This document shows positions 1 through 6,827 of a stretch of DNA of 64,000 bases, piece after piece. How positions within the stretch are numbered: the first letter of the stretch is position 1; every line of letters starts with the position of its first letter. Below the pieces are notes generated by a model, which searched no databases, was not told the DNA's origin, and saw only the letters and a list, made by a program, of their open reading frames with translations. The stretch is from NCBI GenBank assembly GCA_030835125.1, contig JAUQWM010000037.1, positions 124,001 to 188,000 of the forward strand, written 5' to 3'. A program made the translations under genes and the position numbers. This stretch comes from Gemmatimonadaceae bacterium (lineage in GTDB: Bacteria; Gemmatimonadota; Gemmatimonadetes; Gemmatimonadales; Gemmatimonadaceae).

Positions 1-795
1 GTCACGGTCGTTGGTGACCCGGTGCGCCTGCACCAGGTCCTGGGCAACCTGCTGCATAACGCGTGGAAGTACACGCCAACCGGCGGGTCGGTGACGGTCT
101 CGCTGGAGGTCGAGGGCGGCGAGGCGGTCATCATCATCCAGGACACCGGGCTTGGGATCCCGGTGGAGAAGCTGGAGGCGATCTTCGAGTTGTTCACGCA
201 GGCCAACCCGACGCTCGCGCGCACCGAGGGGGGGCTGGGCATCGGCCTCGCGCTCGTCCGCAAGCTCGTCAACGAGCATGGTGGACACGTGGAGGCCGAG
301 AGCGACGGCCTCGGTTGCGGGTCGCGCTTTACCGTGCGCCTGCCCCTCGCGCCGGAATCGACCGTGGTCCGTCCGAACTCGGTCACGCCGTTGCCCCTGG
401 GCAGGCAACGCCTCCTCGTCATCGAGGACAACCACGATGGGCGGGAGATGCTCGCCAGCGTGCTCCGGTTGTCCGGGCATGAGGTCCACGCGGCCGCGAC
501 CGGTGCCGAGGGCATCGAGATCGCCATGCGCGAGCGCCCGGACATTGTGCTGCTCGATATCGGGCTCCCGGACCTCGACGGGTTCTATGTGGGTCGCGAG
601 CTGCGCCAGCGGTTAGGCGCGGCCGTGCGCCTCGTGGCCCTGACGGGCTATGGGCAGCCCCAGGAGCGCAAGCGCACCCGGGAAGCCGGCTTCGACGCCC
701 ACGTGGTCAAGCCGGTGGAGCCCGCCGCGCTCAACCAACTAATGCACCGGCTCGCGAAGCGGGGGACGACGCCCCCCGACCCCGCACAGGGCTGA
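1..795 (+). CDS. Hybrid histidine kinase, C-terminal part (HATPase + receiver), partial at 5' end
   Basis: The reading frame is open from base 1, so the gene begins outside the window and only its C-terminal 264 residues are seen. The first part is a GHKL ATPase domain: an N-box (LGNLLHNAWKYTP), a G1 box (DTGLGIP) and a G2 box (GGLGIGLALV). After a proline-rich linker comes a receiver domain from RQRLLVIEDN, with the phospho-acceptor aspartate in VLLDIGLPD (codon 556-558) and the conserved lysine in VVKPVEP. This is the standard arrangement of a hybrid sensor kinase whose C-terminal receiver passes phosphate on. The sensor and dimerisation parts are missing, so the stimulus is unknown. Confidence 0.93.
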   Translation, partial: VTVVGDPVRLHQVLGNLLHNAWKYTPTGGSVTVSLEVEGGEAVIIIQDTGLGIPVEKLEAIFELFTQANPTLARTEGGLGIGLALVRKLVNEHGGHVEAESDGLGCGSRFTVRLPLAPESTVVRPNSVTPLPLGRQRLLVIEDNHDGREMLASVLRLSGHEVHAAATGAEGIEIAMRERPDIVLLDIGLPDLDGFYVGRELRQRLGAAVRLVALTGYGQPQERKRTREAGFDAHVVKPVEPAALNQLMHRLAKRGTTPPDPAQG

Positions 796-866
796 CGCGA
801 GGGCGCGGCGGAGGTGGCACCAGCCCGTGGTCCCGCGCATCATTGCAGGACCACAACCGCCCCGAC

Positions 867-1811
867 ATGGACAAGCCGATCCGCAGCCTTCACCACGTCA
901 CCGCCACGGTGAGTGACGCCCAGGAAGACCTCGATTTCTACACCGGCCTGCTTGGACAGCGGCTCGTCAAGAAGACCGTGAACTTCGACAATACCGGCGT
1001 CTACCACTTCTACTATGGCGACGAACGGGGCACGCCGGGCACGATCATGACAACCTTTCCCTACGGGGCCTGGGGGGTCCGGCAAGGGCGTCATGGCGCA
1101 GGGCAGATCACGGCCACGTCCTTCTCGGCGCCCAGCGGCTCGTTGCCGTTCTGGCGGCAACGCCTCACGGAGATGGGGGTGCCGTTTGTCGACGAAGCGT
1201 CGGGATACGGAGAGGACGTACTGCGCTTCACCGACCCGTCGGGCCTGGTGATTCGCATTGTCGAGAGCAGGGTGGATGAGCGCGAGCCCTGGCGCGGCGC
1301 ACGGGTGAATAGTGATAGCGCCCTGCGGGGAATCCACGGCGTCACCCTCACGGTGCGCGATCCGAGGCAGACGCTGGGGTTCATGACCGAGCTGATGGAG
1401 ACCGCGATCGTCGGGGAGCACGAGGACGGCCTGCGCGTGGCGGTGAACGGCGACGCGCCCGGCCGGCTGGTGGAAATCGTTCGCGCGAGCGAGGGCACCG
1501 GCGCCGTGAACGGACTTGGCACGGTCCACCATGTCGCCTTCGCGGTGGACGATGCCGAGCAGCAACTCGAGATGCGGAAGGAACTGCTGCGACGCGGCGT
1601 GAACGTGACCGAGGTGATGGACCGGCAGTACTTCCGTTCGATCTACTTCCGCGAGCCGGGAGGCGTGCTGTTCGAAGTGGCGACGATTCCTCCCGGCTTC
1701 ACCGCCGACGAGGCAATCGGCGAACTGGGGACCTCGCTGAAGCTCCCACCGTGGGAGGAGCCGCACCGGGCGTCGATCGAGGCGGCGCTGCCGGCGATCA
1801 CGGTCCCATGA
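867..1811 (+). CDS. MhqO-type ring-cleaving dioxygenase (VOC superfamily)
   Basis: 314 residues, the usual length for this family. Two vicinal-oxygen-chelate modules are visible, beginning LHHVTATVSD and GIHGVTLTVRD. Candidate metal ligands are His9/His10, His221/His222 (GTVHHVAFAV) and Glu270 (GGVLFEVAT), as in type I extradiol enzymes acting on hydroquinones. I chose ATG 867 over the upstream TTG 843 because homologues begin just before the LHHVT motif. The stop overlaps the ATG of the esterase gene (ATGA), so the two are translationally coupled. Dioxygenase-plus-esterase pairs of this kind (Bacillus mhqE/mhqD) respond to quinones. Substrate is inferred, not shown. Confidence 0.88.
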   Translation: MDKPIRSLHHVTATVSDAQEDLDFYTGLLGQRLVKKTVNFDNTGVYHFYYGDERGTPGTIMTTFPYGAWGVRQGRHGAGQITATSFSAPSGSLPFWRQRLTEMGVPFVDEASGYGEDVLRFTDPSGLVIRIVESRVDEREPWRGARVNSDSALRGIHGVTLTVRDPRQTLGFMTELMETAIVGEHEDGLRVAVNGDAPGRLVEIVRASEGTGAVNGLGTVHHVAFAVDDAEQQLEMRKELLRRGVNVTEVMDRQYFRSIYFREPGGVLFEVATIPPGFTADEAIGELGTSLKLPPWEEPHRASIEAALPAITVP

Positions 1812-2458
1812 CGATTGCGCCAGCCGCCCCGCACGGGGGACAGCCGGTCGTGCGTGCGGGCGTGGACCTGGACCGTGCGCGCGCCGCCGTCATCATGGTG
1901 CACGGACGCGGCGCCGGACCGGCGAACATCCTCGATCTGGTGCCCGCGATCGGGCACCCGGGTCTTGCGTACCTGGCGCCGGCCGCCAGCGGGGGAACCT
2001 GGTACCCGAAAAGCTTCATGGCGCCGATCGCCGAGAATGAGCCGGGAATCTCGTCAGGCATCGCCGTCATCCATGACCTGGTCGGTGTCATCACCGCGGC
2101 GGGGATCCCCACGAGCCGGATCGTGTTCCTCGGGTTCTCGCAGGGCGCGTGCCTGGCGAGTACGGCGGCCCAGCGCCGGCCGGACGCCTACGGCGGCGTG
2201 ATCGCGTTCTCCGGGGGGCTGATCGGCCCGCCCGGGACCGTGTGGAGCGAGGCGGGGAGCTTCGCGTCTACCCCCGTGTTCCTGGGCTGCAGTGACGTCG
2301 ATGCGCACGTCCCGGAAGCGCGGGTGCGCGAGACTGCCGCGGTCTTCCAGCGCATGGGCGCCTCGGTCACCACCCGGATCTACCCGGGGATGGGACACCT
2401 GGTGAACGAGGACGAAGCCGCCTTCGCCCGCGACCTGCTGTCCCGCGTGGCGCAATGA
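1808..2458 (+). CDS. MhqD-type carboxylesterase/phospholipase (alpha/beta hydrolase)
   Basis: 216 residues, starting at the ATG that overlaps the dioxygenase stop. It is a small serine hydrolase: oxyanion-strand motif VIMVHGRGA, nucleophile elbow GFSQGACLA, an aspartate in GCSDVDAHVP and a histidine in YPGMGHLVN complete a typical catalytic triad. The family includes MhqD and YpfH-like esterases. Position between a ring-cleaving dioxygenase and a maleylacetate reductase suggests it hydrolyses a ring-cleavage product, such as an acyl chloride, ester or lactone intermediate. No signal peptide, so cytoplasmic. Confidence 0.88.
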   Translation: MTIAPAAPHGGQPVVRAGVDLDRARAAVIMVHGRGAGPANILDLVPAIGHPGLAYLAPAASGGTWYPKSFMAPIAENEPGISSGIAVIHDLVGVITAAGIPTSRIVFLGFSQGACLASTAAQRRPDAYGGVIAFSGGLIGPPGTVWSEAGSFASTPVFLGCSDVDAHVPEARVRETAAVFQRMGASVTTRIYPGMGHLVNEDEAAFARDLLSRVAQ

Positions 2459-3489
2459 TGTTCTCGTACGTTACGCATGAGGTGCGCGTCGTCTTCGGCG
2501 CCGGGACGGTGACGCGCCTCCCTGAGGAACTCGAGCGTGGCGGCTTCGACCGCGTCATGCTGCTGGCGACCGCGAGTCGGCCGGATGAGCGCGCCATGAT
2601 CGCCAGGTTGTCAGGTGATCGGCTGGCGGGCGAGTATGCCGGCGCGCGATTGCATGTGCCTGTCGAGGTCGTGGCAGATGCGCGAGAGACCCTGGCGCGC
2701 CTGCGACCGGCGTCGCTGCTCGCGGTTGGCGGCGGCTCGGCCATCGGACTGGGAAAGGCACTTGCCTTCGAGTCCGGGCTGCCGCTCGCAGTGGTCGCCA
2801 CGACCTACTCGGGTTCCGAGATGACGGCGATCTGGGGGAGCAGCGATGGAAAGGCCAAGCGCACGTTCCGCAACACGGAGGTGGCGCCCCGCCTCGTGAT
2901 CTACGACCCGGAATTGACGTACGGCCTTCCTCCCGCCGTGAGCGCCGCGAGTGGCATGAACGCGATCGCGCATTGTGTGGAGGCGGACTATGCACCCGAG
3001 GCGAACCCGGTGGTGTCGTTCCTTGCGATGGAAGGGTTGCGGCACCTCGCGCGTCACCTCCCCACGGTGGTCGCATCACCGGGGGATGTCGATGGGCGAT
3101 CCGGTGCGCTGCTCGGCGCCCACTTCGCGGGTCGCGCCCTCGACATGACGTCGATGGGGCTGGAGCACAAGCTGGCGCACATCCTCGGCGGCAGCTTCGG
3201 GCTCAACCACGCCGAGGCGCACGCGGCCCTCGTGCCGTGGGTGACTGCCTGGAACGCGCCCGCCGCGCCAGCGACCGTCGCGCGCATTGCCGGCGCGTTA
3301 GGGGTGGCGGACGGTGCCCAGGGACTGGTCGACCTGTCGCGACGCCTGGGGATTCGGACACTCGGCGAACTCGGGTTCGCGCCGGAACGGATCCCTCACG
3401 CGGTTGAGCTTGCCCTCGGGCTCAGCTTCCCGAACCCGCGACCGGTTGACGCCGAAGGGGTACGGTGGATCCTGGAGCAGGCGATGTAG
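2455..3489 (+). CDS. Maleylacetate reductase (iron-containing alcohol dehydrogenase family)
   Basis: 344 residues, matching the family. It opens with the FGAGTVTRLPEEL segment typical of maleylacetate reductases, has the NAD(P)-binding GGGSAIGLGKA loop, the ATTYSGSEMTAIWG segment, and the metal-region motifs SGMNAIAHCVEADY and GLEHKLAHILGGSFGLNHAEAHA. The enzyme reduces maleylacetate to 3-oxoadipate at the end of hydroquinone or chlorohydroquinone degradation. It overlaps the esterase stop (ATGATG, two possible starts at 2455 and 2458), so three successive genes form one coupled unit. Confidence 0.9.
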   Translation: MMFSYVTHEVRVVFGAGTVTRLPEELERGGFDRVMLLATASRPDERAMIARLSGDRLAGEYAGARLHVPVEVVADARETLARLRPASLLAVGGGSAIGLGKALAFESGLPLAVVATTYSGSEMTAIWGSSDGKAKRTFRNTEVAPRLVIYDPELTYGLPPAVSAASGMNAIAHCVEADYAPEANPVVSFLAMEGLRHLARHLPTVVASPGDVDGRSGALLGAHFAGRALDMTSMGLEHKLAHILGGSFGLNHAEAHAALVPWVTAWNAPAAPATVARIAGALGVADGAQGLVDLSRRLGIRTLGELGFAPERIPHAVELALGLSFPNPRPVDAEGVRWILEQAM

Positions 3490-3547
3490 TCGAGGAACCG
3501 CGCACGGTCCTCGACGAGACGATGAAAGTGACACCCCATTGCGGAGG

Positions 3548-4279
3548 ATGAAATTGCGCTACCTCGCGATGATCCCTGTTGTCCTTGTGGTTGGCTGCGA
3601 GGGGCCGGCCGAAGAAGCGGTGCGGCCAGGCGACACCACCGCGACCGCGGCCGAGCCTGCGCCCTCCATGATGGTCGCCCGCGGACATGAACCCGGATGG
3701 ATGGTCACGCTCACCGGCGACTCCATCGTGTACATCGGCCGTTACGGCCAGGACACGGTGAGGGCGCGCATTGGCGGTGTCGTCACGCAGGACGGAAGGA
3801 CGACGTGGACTACGTCGCCGGACGCCGGGCTCACGGTCACTGCGACGCGCGAGGGTTGCACCGATGGTGCGACGGGAATGCCGCATCCATTCGCTGTCCG
3901 TGTTGCCAGGGACACCGCGACCGTTCAGGGCTGCGGCGGCGACCCGGCGTCCCTCCTCACGGGCGGACCGTGGACTGTCCGCGTCATCAGCGGCGACACC
4001 GTGACGGCCACGGCGCCGACGATGCAGTTCGATGAAACGGGCCGGGTCTCCGGCACCACGTCGTGCAATCAGTATTCGGGTCCTTACACGCTGACCGGCG
4101 AGGGACTGGCCTTCGGTCCCGTTATTGCGACCAAGCGCGCCTGCGAAGCGCCGCTCATGCAGCAGGAGCAACGCTTCCTCCAGGTGCTGGCGATGGTTGC
4201 CCGTTTCGAGTTGCCGGCGCCCGGGGAGCTACGGCTGCTCACGAATGACGGCGGCTCCATCGTCGCGCGCCGGAACTGA
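3548..4279 (+). CDS. Lipoprotein with C-terminal META (HslJ-like) domain
   Basis: 243 residues if the ATG at 3548 is used. A GGAGG at 3543-3547 abuts that ATG but sits six bases before an in-frame TTG at 3554, which may be the true start (MRYLAMIPVVL). A signal peptide ends in a lipobox (VLVVGC), so the protein is probably lipid-anchored in the envelope. Residues about 35-140 resemble the COG3650-type domain (HEPGWMVTL...), and the C-terminal ~100 residues are a META domain (SGTTSCNQYSGPYTL, CEAPLMQQEQRFLQVL) linked elsewhere to heat or antibiotic stress. Its stop is 10 bases from the convergent S41 gene. Confidence 0.82.
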   Translation: MKLRYLAMIPVVLVVGCEGPAEEAVRPGDTTATAAEPAPSMMVARGHEPGWMVTLTGDSIVYIGRYGQDTVRARIGGVVTQDGRTTWTTSPDAGLTVTATREGCTDGATGMPHPFAVRVARDTATVQGCGGDPASLLTGGPWTVRVISGDTVTATAPTMQFDETGRVSGTTSCNQYSGPYTLTGEGLAFGPVIATKRACEAPLMQQEQRFLQVLAMVARFELPAPGELRLLTNDGGSIVARRN

Positions 4280-4289
4280 AGCGAAAGGC

Positions 4290-5636
4290 TCACCGCCTGC
4301 CGAGTGCCGCGGCAATGGCGTCCATCGCGGGGTCACGTCCCGCGAGCAACGCCTCGATGGTGAGGGGCGCCTCGAGGTCCGGCGCAAGCGAACTGACGCT
4401 GATCGAGTGCCGGACGATGGAGCCGTGGCAATCGGTGTAGCGACGGCACGCGTCGCGATAGTCATGCCGTTCGGTGGCGAACGACATCGCTGCGCCGGAG
4501 TACGAGAGCCGCGCCAGCCGCCCCTCCGCCCAGAACTCCAGCCGGTCGCCGACCGGTTCCCCGACGATGGTCACGCGGTCCTGGCCGGCCTGCTCGAGGT
4601 AGCCCGCCGTCGAGATGGCGGCGGAGAAGGTCCACGGGCTGGTGAGGACGAAGATCCGGCCGGGGATCAGCGACGGGAGCCTCTGCACGAAGTCCCGCGT
4701 GTTGTTGAGGTCCCCGCCGCCATTCGTGCGCAGGTCGAGGACGAGGTGTGTCGGGCGGGCACGCCGGATCTCGTCGGTCGCAAGCGCCAGGAAACCGGCG
4801 ATGGCCTGGCCGGGAACGTCATGGTTGGCGCGAAGCTGGACCACCAGCGCCTCCAGCTCCGGCGCGGCCCGCATTCGATAGAACTGGCTCGCGTCCTGGA
4901 AGGCCCACGGTGCGCGTTCGCGCGGCACGGCGAACCGCCACGTCCCGCGATCGGTATCGAGGGGCTCGGGAATCAGCCACCGCGACGTCGCGAACGCCTC
5001 CCGGCGAGCATCGGGGGGATCGGCGACCACGTGCCGGTCGACGGTGCGCCCGTCAGGCAGCTGGAACCGGTAGGTCGCCGCGTCGGGGCGGGACGTCACG
5101 CCGGCCTCCAGCATCTGGTCGGGTGACTCGAGGAAGAACGGGACGTGCCGGTCCCGCCAGGCAGGGGTGCCGCCCCACAGGGTGTGCGCCGTGGCGCGGA
5201 CCTCGCGGATCGCCCTGCCGTCGATGGCCACCAGGCGCGCGCCGAGCAGGTCGGCGTGGGCGGTGTCGGCGCGGAGAACGTAGAACTGCTCACCCAGCGG
5301 GACGAGGCGGAGCGGGACGCGTGCATAACGACGCGATCGGAGGGACGCGGGCGACCCGGTGTGGCCGTTGTCGGCGAGGGCGACGATGCGCGCCAGCTCG
5401 AGCTCGAAATGGGCGGAAGTCACCGTGGTGATGTCCTCCTCGAGCTGTCGCAGTCGCCTGGTTGCCTCGGCCCTCGCGCCGGCGGAGTACGAGTGGTCAA
5501 CGCCGAAGAATTCGCGGCGGAAGGTGGCGAGGTCGCCCCGGCGGCCTTCCGCCACGGCCGTCGCCTGGCCCTGGATGTCCGGGGCAATGCCGGCGAGCAC
5601 AAGCGTCGCCGCGAGGATACAGAGTTCATTCCGCAT
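4290..5636 (-). CDS. Secreted S41-like peptidase family protein
   Basis: 448 residues with an N-terminal signal peptide (MRNELCILAATLVLAGIAP). The C-terminal half has the S41/tail-specific protease core: VLDLRTNGGGDLNNT followed by LTSPWTFSAAISTAGYLEQ, where the serine in TFSAA is the expected nucleophile, and later VGEPVGDRLEFWAEG. A PDZ domain is not obvious; the middle resembles the PDZ-like region only loosely. A GGAGG (minus strand, 5643-5647) supports the ATG at 5636. The promoter region carries a palindrome at 5656-5676. Substrate unknown. Confidence 0.8.
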   Translation of the reverse strand: MRNELCILAATLVLAGIAPDIQGQATAVAEGRRGDLATFRREFFGVDHSYSAGARAEATRRLRQLEEDITTVTSAHFELELARIVALADNGHTGSPASLRSRRYARVPLRLVPLGEQFYVLRADTAHADLLGARLVAIDGRAIREVRATAHTLWGGTPAWRDRHVPFFLESPDQMLEAGVTSRPDAATYRFQLPDGRTVDRHVVADPPDARREAFATSRWLIPEPLDTDRGTWRFAVPRERAPWAFQDASQFYRMRAAPELEALVVQLRANHDVPGQAIAGFLALATDEIRRARPTHLVLDLRTNGGGDLNNTRDFVQRLPSLIPGRIFVLTSPWTFSAAISTAGYLEQAGQDRVTIVGEPVGDRLEFWAEGRLARLSYSGAAMSFATERHDYRDACRRYTDCHGSIVRHSISVSSLAPDLEAPLTIEALLAGRDPAMDAIAAALGRR

Positions 5637-5655
5637 TCGCGCACCTCCGTGGTTC

Positions 5656-5676
5656 TCCTATCGGAAGTCTATAGGA
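5656..5676. promoter_or_regulatory. Palindrome upstream of the S41-like gene
   Basis: Perfect inverted repeat TCCTAT-N9-ATAGGA, centred about 30 bases before the start codon of the S41-like gene. On the minus strand the right arm contains TATAGA, a plausible -10 element, so a bound regulator would block the promoter. The short divergent gap (5637-5759) also serves the hydrolase on the plus strand. No regulator is named by the sequence. Confidence 0.45.
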
Positions 5677-5747
5677 CATCGACGCCGGTCAGGGAGCCGG
5701 ACGTGACGGACGGCGTGCACGCCCTCGTGAGCCGGAGCCTGGCGGGA

Positions 5748-5753
5748 TAAGTT
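5748..5753 (+). promoter_or_regulatory. Possible -10 element (TAAGTT) for a leaderless start of the hydrolase gene
   Basis: TAAGTT ends six bases before the ATG at 5760 and no Shine-Dalgarno sequence lies between them. This is the TANNNT spacing seen at leaderless genes; the arginine decarboxylase and aminotransferase genes of this window show the same arrangement. Confidence 0.35.
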
Positions 5754-5759
5754 CCCGGG

Positions 5760-6821
5760 ATGAAACCACTCCTCGCCACCACGGTCCTCGCGCTCCTGGC
5801 CGCGACCCCGCTCTGCGGACAGGGAATCCAGGGAGATGCCACCTTCGCCCGGCATACCTTCAGGTCAGGGGAAGCGATGGAGGGAGTGCGGATTCACTAC
5901 ACCACGCTCGGCCGACCGCGGCGCGATGCCGCGGGCGTGGTTCGCAACGCGGTGATGATCCTCCACGGCACCGGGGGGACCGGGCGCGGCTTCCTGTCCG
6001 CCACCTACGGGGGAGTGCTGTTCGGGCCGGGCCAGCTCCTCGACACGGCCAGCTACTATGTCATCCTCCCCGACAACATCGGGCACGGCGGGTCGAGCAA
6101 GCCCAGTGACGGGATGAAGATGCGGTTCCCGCACTACAACTACGACGACATGGTCGCGCTCCAGCACAGGCTCCTGACGGAGCACCTCGGGATCAACCAC
6201 CTGCGGTTGATCATGGGGACGTCCATGGGGTGCATGCACGCCTGGGTGTGGGGATACACGTATCCCGCGTTCGCCGACGGGTTGGCGCCGATGGCCTGCG
6301 TGCCCGCGCCGATCGTGGGGCGTAATCGCATGATGCGCCGGATGATCATGGACTACGTCCGGAACGATCCCGAATGGAAGGGCGGGGACTACACCGCGCC
6401 GCCCCCGGGGCTGCGCGCATCATTGGGCATGCTCTTCATGATGACCAGCGCCCCGCTGGTGCAGCATCGCCAGGCGCCGACTCGTGAGGCAGCCGACTCG
6501 GCGATCATCCGCTACGTGGAAGCACGAGTTCCCACCACCGACGCGAACGACCTCCTGTACTACTTCGACGCCTCGCGCGACTACGATCCATCGCCGCACC
6601 TGGAGCGCGTGACCACGCCGGTGCTGGCGGTCAACTCGGCCGACGACCTCGTGAATCCGCCCGAGCTGGGGCTGATGGAACGGTTGATCCCGCGCGTTCC
6701 GAACGCCCGGTTCGTGCTGATCCCGATCAGCGACGCGACGCGCGGGCATGGCACGCACTCGCTGCCGGCGGTCTGGGGCGCCCAGCTCCGGGAGTTCCTG
6801 TCGCGCCTGCCCGAGCGGTGA
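5760..6821 (+). CDS. Secreted alpha/beta hydrolase, homoserine acetyltransferase-like fold
   Basis: 353 residues with a signal peptide (MKPLLATTVLALLAATPLCGQ). The fold resembles MetX-type acyltransferases: MILHGTGGTGRGF, nucleophile elbow MGTSMGCMHAWVWG, aspartate in AVNSADDLVNP and histidine in RGHGTHSLP. MetX enzymes are cytoplasmic, and this protein is exported, so I call it a hydrolase of unknown substrate and not a methionine-pathway enzyme. It is divergent from the S41 gene and convergent with the permease that follows. Confidence 0.83.
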   Translation: MKPLLATTVLALLAATPLCGQGIQGDATFARHTFRSGEAMEGVRIHYTTLGRPRRDAAGVVRNAVMILHGTGGTGRGFLSATYGGVLFGPGQLLDTASYYVILPDNIGHGGSSKPSDGMKMRFPHYNYDDMVALQHRLLTEHLGINHLRLIMGTSMGCMHAWVWGYTYPAFADGLAPMACVPAPIVGRNRMMRRMIMDYVRNDPEWKGGDYTAPPPGLRASLGMLFMMTSAPLVQHRQAPTREAADSAIIRYVEARVPTTDANDLLYYFDASRDYDPSPHLERVTTPVLAVNSADDLVNPPELGLMERLIPRVPNARFVLIPISDATRGHGTHSLPAVWGAQLREFLSRLPER

Positions 6822-6827
6822 GGCCCC

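Noticed and set aside
5760-6821. Homoserine O-acetyltransferase (metX)
   Set aside because: The protein has a signal peptide and no methionine-pathway neighbours, so the fold match does not support the metabolic name.
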